From Rhodobacteraceae bacterium HTCC2083 (GTDB taxonomy: Bacteria > Pseudomonadota > Alphaproteobacteria > Rhodobacterales > Rhodobacteraceae), in the NCBI GenBank assembly GCA_000156115.1, contig DS995276.1:3284696-3348695 (forward strand): a DNA stretch of 64,000 bases, given 5' to 3'. The translations under genes were made by a program, and so were the position numbers. The notes below the pieces were generated by a model, which was given only the letters and a program-made list of their open reading frames with translations, made no database searches and was not told the DNA's origin. Positions 1 through 8,404 of the stretch are shown here, in pieces; position 1 is the first letter of the stretch, and each line of letters starts with the position of its first letter.

Positions 1-757
1 GTTCACTATGCGCCAATTGCTTGAAGCAGGCGTACACTTCGGCCACCAAACGCAGCGTTGGAACCCTCGTATGGGTCCGTTCATCTACGGCGCGCGCAAT
101 GGCATCCACATCATGGACCTGACACAGACCGTACCAATGCTCGACGCAGCTTTGAACGCGATCCGTGATACAGTCGCTAAGGGCGGCCGTATCTTGTTCG
201 TTGGCACAAAGCGTCAGGCCGCAGCGCCAGTTGCCGCAGCTGCAGAGCAGTGCGCACAGTACTACATGAACCACCGTTGGTTGGGTGGCACGTTGACGAA
301 CTGGAAGACCGTTTCCCAGTCCATCAACCGCCTTAAGTCTATCGACGAGAAGTTCGAGACAGGCTTTGAAGGTCTGACCAAGAAAGAGCGCCTCGGCATG
401 GAGCGCGATCAAGGCAAGCTTCAGGCATCTCTCGGCGGTATCCGTGAAATGGGCGGTGTGCCTGACCTAATCTTCGTCATCGACGTGAAAAAAGAAGCGT
501 TGGCGATCGCAGAAGCCAACAAATTGGGTATCCCTGTTGTTGCTGTTGTTGACTCCAACTGTTCCCCAGATGGCATCGACTACATCATTCCTGGCAACGA
601 CGACGCGGCACGCGCAATAGCACTTTATACAGATCTCGCAGCACGTGCTGCGCTTGACGGCATGTCCGCTCAGCTTGGTGCCGCTGGCGTTGATCTTGGC
701 GCGATGGAAGAAGCACCTGTTGAAGAAGTCGTAGCCGAAGCACCAGCTGCAAGCTAA
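1..757 (+). CDS. rpsB: 30S ribosomal protein S2 (5' partial)
   Basis: Structural protein of the small ribosomal subunit. The window opens inside the gene: base 1 is the last base of a codon and reading continues Phe-Thr-Met-Arg-Gln-Leu. The family usually begins M-A-L-P-E-F-T-M, so about five codons lie off the left edge and the ATG at 8 is internal. The S2 hallmark [18 protein letters not shown] follows at once, a [12 protein letters not shown] block lies in the middle, and the protein ends in an acidic Ala/Glu-rich tail. tsf follows 71 bases on, the normal rpsB-tsf operon. Identity is certain; only the exact start is out of view. Confidence 0.98.
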   Translation, partial: FTMRQLLEAGVHFGHQTQRWNPRMGPFIYGARNGIHIMDLTQTVPMLDAALNAIRDTVAKGGRILFVGTKRQAAAPVAAAAEQCAQYYMNHRWLGGTLTNWKTVSQSINRLKSIDEKFETGFEGLTKKERLGMERDQGKLQASLGGIREMGGVPDLIFVIDVKKEALAIAEANKLGIPVVAVVDSNCSPDGIDYIIPGNDDAARAIALYTDLAARAALDGMSAQLGAAGVDLGAMEEAPVEEVVAEAPAAS

Positions 758-776
758 GCCTTAAGTCTTTATTGAG

Positions 777-806
777 CGAGGGCAGGGACCACCCCGCCCT
801 CGTTTT
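777..806 (+). terminator. Hairpin between rpsB and tsf (attenuator-like)
   Basis: CGAGGGC at 777-783 pairs perfectly with GCCCTCG at 796-802 around a 12-base loop, followed by four T. The T run is short, so it probably ends only part of the transcripts and lets tsf be read at a lower level. That role is inferred; the stem is seen directly. Confidence 0.45.
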
Positions 807-828
807 CCCCATTTTAGGAGATATGAAA

Positions 829-1704
829 ATGGCAATCACAGCAGCCATGGTTAAAGAACTGCGCGACGCATCCGGCGCAGGCATGATGGACGCGAAAAAA
901 GCGCTCACAGAAGTTGACGGCGACATGGAGGCAGCAATCGATTGGTTGCGCACCAAGGGCCTCGCGAAAGCGGCAAAGAAATCCGGTCGTACGGCAGCAG
1001 AGGGTCTTGTGGCCGTTGCGGTTGACGGCGGCAAAGGCGTTGCAGTTGAAGTGAATTCCGAAACTGACTTCGTTGGTAAAAACGCAGAATTCCAAGAGAT
1101 GGTTGGCGGTATCGCGGCAGTTGCAATGGGCGTGTCCGACGTAGACTCACTTGCAGGCGCGGATATGGGCGGCAAGCCTGTTTCTGAGGTTCTCACAGAC
1201 AAGATCGCGACGATTGGCGAGAACATGTCCCTGCGTCGCATGTCTGCAGTCGAAGCGCCTGCTGTGGTGTCCTACGTGCACAACGCAGCGACAGCTGGCA
1301 TGGGCAAAATCGGCGTCCTCGTTGGTCTGTCCGCAGATAATGAGGCGTTCGGCAAGCAGGTAGCGATGCACATCGCGGCGGCAAACCCAGCGGCGTTGTC
1401 CGAGGCAGATCTGGACCCAGCAATCGTTGAGAAAGAGAAGCAAGTTCAGATGGATATCGCAAGCGAGTCCGGTAAGCCTGAACAAGTGATCGAGAAAATG
1501 ATTGTGGGCCGTATGAAAAAATGGCTCGCAGAGAGCACACTTTTGGGCCAAGCGTTTGTGATCAACCCAGACCTGACCGTTGCGGAAGCAGCGAAAGAAG
1601 CAGGCGTCGACATCACCGCATTCGTGCGTCTCGAAGTTGGCGAAGGTATTGAAAAGAAAGAAGAAGATTTCGCAGCAGAAGTTGCGAAAACAATGAAGGG
1701 CTAA
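829..1704 (+). CDS. tsf: Translation elongation factor Ts
   Basis: Nucleotide exchange factor that swaps GDP for GTP on EF-Tu in the cytoplasm. 291 residues, the usual length. The N-terminal UBA-like part ([20 protein letters not shown]) is followed by the EF-Tu contact motif TDFV at residues 79-82. The start at 829 is chosen because AGGAG at 816-820 is 8 bases upstream; the ATG at 823 is only 2 bases from it and is too close. Downstream of rpsB and closed by a strong terminator at 1733. Confidence 0.98.
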   Translation: MAITAAMVKELRDASGAGMMDAKKALTEVDGDMEAAIDWLRTKGLAKAAKKSGRTAAEGLVAVAVDGGKGVAVEVNSETDFVGKNAEFQEMVGGIAAVAMGVSDVDSLAGADMGGKPVSEVLTDKIATIGENMSLRRMSAVEAPAVVSYVHNAATAGMGKIGVLVGLSADNEAFGKQVAMHIAAANPAALSEADLDPAIVEKEKQVQMDIASESGKPEQVIEKMIVGRMKKWLAESTLLGQAFVINPDLTVAEAAKEAGVDITAFVRLEVGEGIEKKEEDFAAEVAKTMKG

Positions 1705-1732
1705 ACGCTTTTCAACTTTTTTGAGTAGTGGG

Positions 1733-1768
1733 CCGCCGTGCGATTATCTTCGCGCGGCGGTTTTTTTT
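1733..1768 (+). terminator. Rho-independent terminator of rpsB-tsf
   Basis: A 10-bp stem (1733-1742 with 1751-1760, one G-T pair) with an 8-base loop is followed directly by eight T. It lies 28 bases past the tsf stop. Confidence 0.9.
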
Positions 1769-2191
1769 GTTTAGCTATACTTCAAAACATAACAGCCAAT
1801 ATCCGCGTTTCGTCACAGCCACCTTGATGATGCCCCAATTGTAGAAGAAGTCTATACCGTTAATCAAACACTTTAAATTGCGTAGCTAAATGGCGAAAGG
1901 GTTTGGAAAATTGTTAGAATTCATTATTGAGGAAGCAATCTACGGGCAATACTGTTAGCGATAGTCATGGTCTATCTTCACATTTAAAACCGCCGCACGA
2001 AAAATAATTAGTCTGGACATCGAAGCAATCATTCAACGTCACGAAGCTCAGAATATTAAGGCACTGAAATTGATGATCTACAGCCATAACTCTCCTCAAA
2101 CGTGCAACACATAAATCCCAATATCAGCATTTAACGAAAATACCCCAGAGATTAACTCAACCCAAAGCTGAATTTTTCAAAACCTAAAAAA
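1769..2191. other. AT-rich intergenic stretch without a convincing gene
   Basis: No open frame here has both a ribosome-binding site and recognisable protein sequence. The best short frame is ATG at 1890 to TAG at 1958 (22 codons, starting MAKGFGKLLEF) and has no clear Shine-Dalgarno. Two 24-base segments, 1787-1810 and 2109-2132, match at 19 positions in direct orientation. The base composition is more AT-rich than the flanking genes. It may be old, decayed sequence. Confidence 0.5.
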
Positions 2192-2410
2192 CAAAAAAAG
2201 GCGACGCTACCCGAGGGGGGTGCGCCGCCAATAATAATCGCCAACCCGTACGTTGGGATGAGGCAGACCAGCGATAAGTCCGGTCAAGTGGCTGACTATA
2301 CGCCACCTAAGCCGGTGTTGAATTGCTTCAACGAGGGAGCAAGCGCTTCGAAATCACGAAGTTAACCCCCAAAAAAGTTCCTAGGCTAAAGCCACCACTC
2401 ACGGAACAGG
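2192..2410 (-). ncRNA. Candidate structured non-coding RNA downstream of luxR
   Basis: Read on the minus strand this segment is full of paired elements. A hairpin GTTCC/GGAAC (2403-2407 with 2377-2381) is followed by six T. Next comes GGGGG, then stems such as ACTTCG/TCGAAG, GTTGAA/TTCAAC, GTGGC/GCCAC and CCAAC/GTTGG. It ends in a strong terminator: GGCGGCGC (2229-2222) pairs with GCGTCGCC (2207-2200) with one G-U pair, followed by seven T at 2199-2193. The segment also has GGGGG near one end and CCCCCC near the other, which could pair end to end. I do not recognise the family; 4.5S, tmRNA and RNase P signatures are absent. It could be a free RNA or the 3' untranslated region of aroQ-luxR. 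Promoter not convincingly seen. Confidence 0.4.
2371..2407 (-). terminator. Possible terminator of aroQ-luxR
   Basis: On the minus strand GTTCC (2407-2403) pairs with GGAAC (2381-2377), with an inner GGC-TTTA-GCC, followed by six T (2376-2371). It lies about 105 bases past the luxR stop. The stem is interrupted, so termination may be partial and some transcripts could run on to the stronger terminator near 2200. Confidence 0.45.
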
Positions 2411-2512
2411 TTTAGAATACGTCAGGTGTACTTAAACAAAAAGTATAGGATTCCATACCTTTGCGCGTTTCACACTAAATTCACGCAGCCGTAATGCGCA
2501 AAGAACGCTCTG

Positions 2513-3268
2513 TTAGAGCGCATCCACGATAAACATTTGATTTTGAAACGAGGCTTTCAACACTGCTTGCGCGGTTGTTTCCACACTCAGAGCGACACGC
2601 GCGAGGCGTAGATGTTTCTCGACAGTCGCTGCCGTAAGCCCCATTAAAAGCGCGATATCTTGAGTAGTTTTACCATCCCCAACCCATTCCAACGCCTCGC
2701 GTTGACGGTCCGTTAAAGACCGACCACCTAGGGGCAGGGTCATGATTTTGAGATGCGCAATGTTGTTCATCAACACGATATCGCTGCCATGCTCAGCCCA
2801 GACGGCATCGACTTCATCTTGGCTCATCCCTGCTCGCGCTGTCAGTGCAATCGCACCTTTTGAGCGGGATGTAATCGCCTTGAAGCTGATAGAATAGCCT
2901 GCTGTAACGCTATGTTGTTGATTAATTTCAATAACTTGCTTCTCACGTTCGCTAAGACTACCGCTTGCGAGCTCACCCCAGAGATAGCCCCAACTGCACG
3001 CACCCACATTGTTCAAAGCCCACCGCACCATCGGCGCATCGCGATACAATCCGCTACCGATAAACAGATTCATGTATTTAGGATCATGGTTTGTCAAAAG
3101 GACAAAGTCATCAGGATCCCCTAAGGAGGTTTTCGACATGAAATGCGAAAATCCGTAGATGATACGATCAAAGCCATATTCAGCCATCTTCGCGCAGTGC
3201 TTGGTCCAAAGATTTTCCGCCGATTGCGCAGCCGTAAGGTCTTCGAGAAATGCGCGCAGCTCGCTCAT
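2513..3268 (-). CDS. LuxR-family transcriptional regulator (LuxR solo)
   Basis: Predicted DNA-binding regulator of 251 residues. Residues about 1-175 resemble the autoinducer-binding domain fold, but I cannot line up the usual acyl-homoserine-lactone contact residues with confidence. Residues about 184-241 form a clear LuxR C-terminal helix-turn-helix (SLTDRQREALEWVGDGKTT onward). Its ATG follows the aroQ stop codon with no base between (TAA-ATG), so the two are co-transcribed and probably translationally coupled. No luxI-type synthase lies in the window, so any ligand is made elsewhere or is not an acyl-homoserine lactone. Targets are unknown. Confidence 0.85.
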   Translation of the reverse strand: MSELRAFLEDLTAAQSAENLWTKHCAKMAEYGFDRIIYGFSHFMSKTSLGDPDDFVLLTNHDPKYMNLFIGSGLYRDAPMVRWALNNVGACSWGYLWGELASGSLSEREKQVIEINQQHSVTAGYSISFKAITSRSKGAIALTARAGMSQDEVDAVWAEHGSDIVLMNNIAHLKIMTLPLGGRSLTDRQREALEWVGDGKTTQDIALLMGLTAATVEKHLRLARVALSVETTAQAVLKASFQNQMFIVDAL

Positions 3269-3700
3269 TTAGGTTTTAGCCAAGTGCGCGCTCAAAGCGT
3301 CGAGCGCCAACAGATAACTTTGCGCGCCAAATCCCGCGATTTGACCAATCGCAACCGGTGCAACGTAGGAGTGATGTCGAAACGGTTCGCGCGCATGGAT
3401 GTTGCTCAGATGAACCTCGACGCACGGCAGCTCGACTGAGGCGAGGGCATCATGAAGCGCCACCGACGTGTGTGTATACGCACCAGCGTTTAGAATGATT
3501 CCGTCTTGCGTCGATTTCGCCGCGTGGATCGCGTCGATCATTACACCTTCATGATTGGACTGCGCAAAGTTGATCGCAGCCTCCGGCGCATACGCGCGGC
3601 ACATCTGCTCAATGTTCTTGAGCGTGGTCGCGCCATAAACCTCGGGCTGTCGTGTGCCCAACAAGTTCAAGTTAGGCCCATTCAGGATCAATACGCGCAT
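3269..3700 (-). CDS. aroQ: 3-dehydroquinate dehydratase, type II
   Basis: Cytoplasmic shikimate-pathway enzyme converting 3-dehydroquinate to 3-dehydroshikimate. 143 residues, the usual type II length. The N-terminus [15 protein letters not shown] is the family start, with the flexible-loop Tyr at 22, QSNHEG at 48-52, NAGAYTHTS at 71-79 and the catalytic His region [14 protein letters not shown] from 95. Longer in-frame starts exist upstream but would add residues unlike the family. It is followed without a gap by the LuxR regulator, an unusual partner for a housekeeping aromatic gene. A second pathway gene, DAHP synthase, lies at 16.4 kb. Confidence 0.95.
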   Translation of the reverse strand: MRVLILNGPNLNLLGTRQPEVYGATTLKNIEQMCRAYAPEAAINFAQSNHEGVMIDAIHAAKSTQDGIILNAGAYTHTSVALHDALASVELPCVEVHLSNIHAREPFRHHSYVAPVAIGQIAGFGAQSYLLALDALSAHLAKT

Positions 3701-3778
3701 TTTACTCAGTCTCATTTGTTCAGCATTTAGTGTGCCGCAGTCAGGCATCCGATGTCTAGAGGAGAAAACCCTGTTTTC

Positions 3779-3821
3779 CTGAGATTTTCTCAGATCAATA
3801 AATTACATAATACTGATTATA
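3779..3821 (-). promoter_or_regulatory. Possible aroQ-luxR promoter and operator
   Basis: On the minus strand a perfect TATAAT lies at 3821-3816, about 115 bases before the aroQ start, but no good -35 box is visible. A perfect inverted repeat CTGAGA-TTT-TCTCAG lies at 3779-3793, where the early transcript or an operator would be. Both are inferred sites. Confidence 0.35.
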
Positions 3822-3893
3822 CGCATCATGCATTAAATTTCCGATGTTCATCTAGGTCCGCCCACAAAACTGTTCACGCATTGTGGATTACGA

Positions 3894-3922
3894 GGTTGCG
3901 GCATTAAGGACGCGCCGCAACC
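3894..3922 (-). terminator. Hairpin after gcdH
   Basis: GGTTGCGGC (3894-3902) and GCCGCAACC (3914-3922) form a perfect 9-bp stem with an 11-base loop, 17 bases past the gcdH stop. There is no T run, so it is either a weak terminator or a stabilising 3' hairpin. Confidence 0.4.
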
Positions 3923-3939
3923 CACTCATTTCATGAAAT

Positions 3940-5172
3940 TTAAAAGAACGCCTGCAAACCGGTTTGCGCACGACCAAGGATTAACGCGTGCACATCATGC
4001 GTGCCCTCGTAGGTATTTACCGTCTCAAGGTTTACCATATGACGGATCACGCCGAACTCTGCTGAGATGCCATTGCCCCCGTGCATATCGCGAGACATGC
4101 GTGCAATATCGAGGGCTTTTCCGCAGTTGTTGCGTTTCACAATTGAGATCATTTCTGGCGCTGCGTTAGCGGCGTCCATCAAGCGACCCACTTGCAGGCT
4201 GGCCTGTAGGCCCAATGCGATCTCCGTCTGCATATCAGCCAGCTTTTTCTGAAACAGTTGGGTTTGTGCCAAAGGCTTGCCGAATTGTTTGCGATCAAGC
4301 CCGTATTGACGCGCGCCGTGCCAACAAAATTCCGCGGCCCCCATCACGCCCCAGCTGATGCCATAACGCGCGCGGTTCAAACAGCCGAACGGACCTTTCA
4401 GACCCTGCACATTCGGCAACAACGCATCTTCGCCGACTTCGACGTTGTCCATGACAATTTCGCCAGTAATGGACGCGCGCAGACTCAGCTTGTTGCCAAT
4501 CTTTGGCGCGCTTAGCCCTGTCATACCTTTTTCAAGAACAAAACCGCGAATCTTGCCACCATGCTCTTCCGACTTCGCCCAGACCACGAACACATCCGCG
4601 ATTGGGCTGTTGGAAATCCACATTTTAGAACCTGTGATCTTATACCCCGTCGCCGTTTTCACAGCGCGTGTTTTCATACCGCCGGGATCAGAGCCTGCGT
4701 CAGGTTCGGTCAATCCAAAGCAGCCGATCAATTCGCCGCTCGCTAATTTGGGTAAGTATTTCTTGCGCTGCGCTTCAGAGCCGTAGGCGTAAATCGGATA
4801 CATCACCAAGGACGATTGTACGGACATCATAGAGCGGTATCCGCTATCCACACGCTCCACTTCGCGCGCAGCGAGACCGTAGCTGACGTAGCCAGCACCA
4901 AGACCGCCGTATTCTTCAGGAATCGTCGTGCCAAGCAAACCCATCTCACCCATTTCGCGGAAAATTTCAGGATCGGTCTTTTCCTCGACGTAGGCCTTTA
5001 GTACCCGCGGCAAAAGTTTTTCCTGCGCATAGGCGCGCGCGCTGTCTGCAATCATGCGTTCGTCTTCGCTAAGTTGCTCCGACACGCGGAACGGATCATC
5101 CCATTGGAAATTGCTCAAGTCCGGTTGATCTTTCGCTCGCAAAGCTGGTGCATTCACTGACATTTCGTTCAT
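3940..5172 (-). CDS. gcdH: Glutaryl-CoA dehydrogenase
   Basis: FAD-dependent acyl-CoA dehydrogenase that oxidises and decarboxylates glutaryl-CoA to crotonyl-CoA in lysine, tryptophan and aromatic breakdown. 410 residues with the full three-domain fold. The flavin and substrate region contains [19 protein letters not shown], and the catalytic base lies in [12 protein letters not shown] (Glu about 389), typical of the glutaryl-CoA branch. The start has GGAG 7 bases upstream. A LysR regulator reads away from it across a 109-base gap, the usual arrangement for a regulator of its neighbour. Short-chain acyl-CoA dehydrogenase is the alternative but fits less well. Confidence 0.9.
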   Translation of the reverse strand: MNEMSVNAPALRAKDQPDLSNFQWDDPFRVSEQLSEDERMIADSARAYAQEKLLPRVLKAYVEEKTDPEIFREMGEMGLLGTTIPEEYGGLGAGYVSYGLAAREVERVDSGYRSMMSVQSSLVMYPIYAYGSEAQRKKYLPKLASGELIGCFGLTEPDAGSDPGGMKTRAVKTATGYKITGSKMWISNSPIADVFVVWAKSEEHGGKIRGFVLEKGMTGLSAPKIGNKLSLRASITGEIVMDNVEVGEDALLPNVQGLKGPFGCLNRARYGISWGVMGAAEFCWHGARQYGLDRKQFGKPLAQTQLFQKKLADMQTEIALGLQASLQVGRLMDAANAAPEMISIVKRNNCGKALDIARMSRDMHGGNGISAEFGVIRHMVNLETVNTYEGTHDVHALILGRAQTGLQAFF

Positions 5173-5281
5173 CTATCCGCTCCGATTTCTGGGCCTATCG
5201 GCCGTATTCCCAATCTCGTATAGACGCAATTTCCGAAAGACGCTAACAAGAGTATCGCACAACTTCATGAGTTTATAGAAT

Positions 5282-6199
5282 ATGCCAGCAACATCCCTGC
5301 CCCGACGCTATCTGCCTTCTCTGGCGTCCTTGCGCGCGCTGGAGGCGCTCGATCGCCTCGGCACGGCGACCGCAGCGGCAGAAGAATTATCGCTGACGCA
5401 AAGTGCAGTATCGCGGCAATTGCAAATTCTGGAAGAGCAGCTTGGCGCACCATTAATCACGCGCGAAAAGCGTCGTATGCATATGACAGACGCAGGTGCC
5501 CGCTATGCCAGTGAGGTGCGCACAGCCCTCTCGCTGATCGCACGTGCGGCGATGCAACTTCATGTGCAACCGGGTGCTGGTGGTCTCAGCCTCGCTATTC
5601 TTCCTAGCTTTGGCATGCGTTGGTTGGTGCCGCGTTTAGCACAGTTTGCAGGGCTTCACCCAGATGTAACCGTAAATCTGTCTACGCGCATGGAAGCGGT
5701 GCAATTTCAAGCCGAGCCTTTTGATGCAGCCATTCACTATGGGAATGGTCATTGGGATGAGTGTCAAAGCATGTTGTTGCGCGAAGAAACCCTAATCCCT
5801 GTCTGTGCACCCGATTTTCTGGACCGCCTGCCGCTAGACAGTGCGGAGGCGCTCTGCACCCTGCCCTTGCTGCATATCGAGACCCGACCAGAGGCTTGGC
5901 GCAGATGGCTTGCCTCCCATAATGCGCCACCACCAAGCCTTGCGGGCGCGCAATTTGATCAATTTTCAACCATCACTCAAGCCGCGATCCATGGGCTTGG
6001 CATTGCGCTACTACCTGATTTTATTGCGGAACAAGAACTGCGTGCGGGCCGCCTTGTCACTGCTTTTGGTGGGCCGACACGTTCGATTGGGGCGTATTAT
6101 TTAGTCTGGCCGAACAGCAATGCACAAAACCCAACCTTAGCATTGTTTCGTGACTGGATCTCAACGCAGGCCGAGGGCGAGGACTGGTTGCCACGCTAG
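5282..6199 (+). CDS. LysR-family regulator (GcvA-like), probably of gcdH
   Basis: 305 residues. The N-terminal winged helix-turn-helix spans about residues 12-70 (SLRALEALDRLGTATAAAEE, then the recognition helix LTQSAVSRQLQILEEQLG). A periplasmic-binding-protein-like co-inducer domain follows, with the GcvA-subfamily feature LAILPSFGMRWLVPRL. It is divergent from gcdH across 109 bases, so it most likely controls gcdH and itself; a glutarate or glutaryl-CoA-type inducer is inference. The 3' end lies only 3 bases from the convergent phoB stop. Confidence 0.85.
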   Translation: MPATSLPRRYLPSLASLRALEALDRLGTATAAAEELSLTQSAVSRQLQILEEQLGAPLITREKRRMHMTDAGARYASEVRTALSLIARAAMQLHVQPGAGGLSLAILPSFGMRWLVPRLAQFAGLHPDVTVNLSTRMEAVQFQAEPFDAAIHYGNGHWDECQSMLLREETLIPVCAPDFLDRLPLDSAEALCTLPLLHIETRPEAWRRWLASHNAPPPSLAGAQFDQFSTITQAAIHGLGIALLPDFIAEQELRAGRLVTAFGGPTRSIGAYYLVWPNSNAQNPTLALFRDWISTQAEGEDWLPR

Positions 6200-6202
6200 G
6201 CT

Positions 6203-6892
6203 TTAGCCGAACGCATACCCTGTCCCACGAATCGTGCGAATAGGATCAGATCCGCCTTCTGCTGTCAGGGCTTTGCGTAAGCGCCCCACATGCACATCGA
6301 CGGTACGCGTGTCCACAAAGGCATCGCGGCCCCAAACATGGTCCAGCAATTGCTCTCGCGGCCAAACGCGACCGGGTTTTTCCATCAATTGGCTAAGCAA
6401 TCGGTATTCGGTTGGACCCAGTTTCAGCTCAACACCTGCGCGGGTCACTTTGTGAGTTTCCCCGTTCAAAACGATATCCTCAAAGTCCAATTGCGCGCCA
6501 AGGGCGGCGGGTCTCGTACGCCGTAATTGCGCCTTCACACGCGCCATCAGTTCTTTAACGGAATAGGGTTTTGCAACATAATCATCAGCCCCCGTCTCCA
6601 AGCCACGCACCTTATCCACGTCCTCAGAGCGCGCGGAGAGCATGATAATCGGGATGGCTTTCGTGGTCGTGTCTGATTTCACCTGCCGGCATACCTCGAT
6701 TCCTGACATCTCAGGCAACATCCAATCCAGAACTATCAGATCGGGCACGTTTTCACGCGCAAGCAACAGGCCCTCATCGCCACTTTCACCTTGGAGAACG
6801 CGGTAACCCTCCGCTTCCAGATTATAGGACAGGACTTCGCGCTGCGCGGCTTCATCTTCAACCACTAGAATACAAGGTTGAACCACCTTCAT
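6203..6892 (-). CDS. phoB: Phosphate regulon response regulator PhoB
   Basis: OmpR/PhoB-type response regulator that activates phosphate-starvation genes. 229 residues, exactly the family length. The receiver has acidic residues at 12-13, phospho-acceptor Asp56 (IVLDWMLP) and Lys108 (AKPYS). The C-terminal winged helix includes ELKLGPTEYRLL and the TRTVDVHVGRLRKAL recognition region. The start at 6892 gives the family N-terminus MKVVQPCILVVEDE, with AAGG upstream; a longer frame would run into phoU. Last gene of pstSCAB-phoU-phoB, 4 bases after phoU. Confidence 0.96.
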   Translation of the reverse strand: MKVVQPCILVVEDEAAQREVLSYNLEAEGYRVLQGESGDEGLLLARENVPDLIVLDWMLPEMSGIEVCRQVKSDTTTKAIPIIMLSARSEDVDKVRGLETGADDYVAKPYSVKELMARVKAQLRRTRPAALGAQLDFEDIVLNGETHKVTRAGVELKLGPTEYRLLSQLMEKPGRVWPREQLLDHVWGRDAFVDTRTVDVHVGRLRKALTAEGGSDPIRTIRGTGYAFG

Positions 6893-6896
6893 ACGA

Positions 6897-7613
6897 TCAG
6901 ACCTTGGAAATAGAGCTGTCTGTTGAGGACAAATCACCCTTTTGGCGCGCTTCTTCGGGCGCACCACCCGTCACCAAATAGACCACTTGTTCTGCGATAT
7001 TTGTCACTAAATCCCCCATACGTTCGGTATTCTTGGCAATGAAGTGCAGGTGCATGCAAGGGGTAATGTTGCGCGGATCTTCCATCATGAAGGTCAGGAA
7101 TGTGCGAAACAGCGCGTTGTACATCTGATCGACGTCTTCATCCTGCGCTATGACGGCCATGGCGAGATCCGCGTCACGCTGCACATAGGCATCGAGCACG
7201 TTTTTCAGCATCCCTTGCACCTCACGCGCCATGCGGCGCAGTGAGGTTTGCGCCCCCGTCACCTCTGGTAGATCGTCCAGAACCGAGGTGCGTTTAGCCA
7301 TATTTTTCGCGTAATCACCGATACGTTCAAGGGCAGCGCTGATCTTGATCACCGACAGGATCAGACGCAGGTCAATCGCCGTGGGCGCACGCAGCGCAAT
7401 GACGCGCGCAGCCTCTTCGTTGATTTCCAGCTCCAGCACATCGATTGCCTTGTCGCCGTTGCGCACCTGTTCGGCCAATTCAATATCGCGTGTTTCAAGC
7501 GATTTGGCGGCGTCAATGATGGCGGCTTCAACCATACCGCCCATTTTCATGATCTGCGCTTGGATCGCTTCGAGATCGCGATCAAACGCGGAAGAAATAT
7601 GAAGGTTGCTCAT
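6897..7613 (-). CDS. phoU: Phosphate transport regulator PhoU
   Basis: Cytoplasmic helical protein linking the PstSCAB importer to PhoR signalling and holding the Pho response off when phosphate is plentiful. 238 residues, two repeated three-helix units, each with the metal-binding E/DxxxD-type pattern (GDYAKNMAKRT in the first half, NTERMGDLVTNIAEQVVY in the second). The start at 7613 (MSNLHISSAFDRDLE) matches the family; it lies 4 bases after the pstB stop. Confidence 0.96.
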   Translation of the reverse strand: MSNLHISSAFDRDLEAIQAQIMKMGGMVEAAIIDAAKSLETRDIELAEQVRNGDKAIDVLELEINEEAARVIALRAPTAIDLRLILSVIKISAALERIGDYAKNMAKRTSVLDDLPEVTGAQTSLRRMAREVQGMLKNVLDAYVQRDADLAMAVIAQDEDVDQMYNALFRTFLTFMMEDPRNITPCMHLHFIAKNTERMGDLVTNIAEQVVYLVTGGAPEEARQKGDLSSTDSSISKV

Positions 7614-7617
7614 CGCT

Positions 7618-8394
7618 TTATCCAATCCGTCCAGTGATATAGCTTTCCGTACGCGGATCGCTGGGTTTGGTGAAGATCTGGTTGGTATCGCCGTATTCGA
7701 CCAAGTTTCCAAGGTGAAAGAACGCCGTTTTTTGACTGACACGCGCGGCCTGCTGCATGGAGTGGGTGACAATCACCACCGCGAAGTTCTGGCGCAGCTC
7801 GTCGATCAGCTCTTCCACTTGTGCAGTGGCTATAGGATCAAGCGCCGAACATGGCTCATCCATCAACAACACTTCGGGCGCAGTAGCCACAGCCCGCGCG
7901 ATGCACAAGCGCTGTTGTTGCCCGCCAGAAAGCCCCGTGCCCGGCGCGTCAAGGCGGTCCTTGACTTCATCCCAGATCGCAGCGCTACGAAGCGACTTTT
8001 CCACGATTTCGTCCAAATCAGATTTTGCACGCGCTAGACCGTGGATACGCGGACCGTATGCAACGTTGTCATAGATTGATTTCGGGAATGGATTGGGCTT
8101 TTGAAAGACCATGCCGACCTTTGCGCGCAATTGCACAGGATCAACGCGGCGATCATAAATGTCTTCTCCGTCGATCAAAATATCGCCCTCAACATGGCAG
8201 ATATCAATCGTGTCATTCATCCGGTTCAAGCAGCGCAGAAATGTGGATTTGCCACAGCCAGACGGCCCAATAAAGGCTGTGACTGTTTTGTCCGCAATGT
8301 CGACATTCACGTCTTTGATGGCGTGATTGTCAGCGTAATAGACCTGCACGTCTTTGGCGGAAATCTTGATTGTATCCATTGATGTATCTTTCAT
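7618..8394 (-). CDS. pstB: Phosphate ABC transporter ATP-binding protein PstB
   Basis: ATPase of the high-affinity phosphate importer, on the inner face of the membrane. 258 residues from the chosen start: Walker [10 protein letters not shown] at 43-51, signature LSGGQQQR, Walker B VLLMDEP and the PstB-typical [18 protein letters not shown]. The ATG at 8394 has GGGA 7 bases upstream and follows the pstA stop by 10 bases. The ATG at 8379 is a possible alternative. Confidence 0.96.
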   Translation of the reverse strand: MKDTSMDTIKISAKDVQVYYADNHAIKDVNVDIADKTVTAFIGPSGCGKSTFLRCLNRMNDTIDICHVEGDILIDGEDIYDRRVDPVQLRAKVGMVFQKPNPFPKSIYDNVAYGPRIHGLARAKSDLDEIVEKSLRSAAIWDEVKDRLDAPGTGLSGGQQQRLCIARAVATAPEVLLMDEPCSALDPIATAQVEELIDELRQNFAVVIVTHSMQQAARVSQKTAFFHLGNLVEYGDTNQIFTKPSDPRTESYITGRIG

Positions 8395-8404
8395 GTCTCG
8401 GTCC

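Noticed and set aside
585-1241. Long minus-strand frame opposite rpsB and tsf
   Set aside because: Reads low-complexity Ser/Ala/Pro typical of the antisense of a coding region; the plus-strand genes explain it.
1890-1958. 22-codon frame MAKGFGKLLEF in the tsf-luxR gap
   Set aside because: No ribosome-binding site and no recognisable family; very short frames are expected by chance. Kept only as a note in the intergenic entry.
2200-2376. tmRNA, 4.5S RNA or RNase P RNA in the structured segment
   Set aside because: No tag-peptide coding segment, no CCA end, no GGTCAGGTCCGGAAGGAAGC core and no RNase P core motifs seen on either strand.
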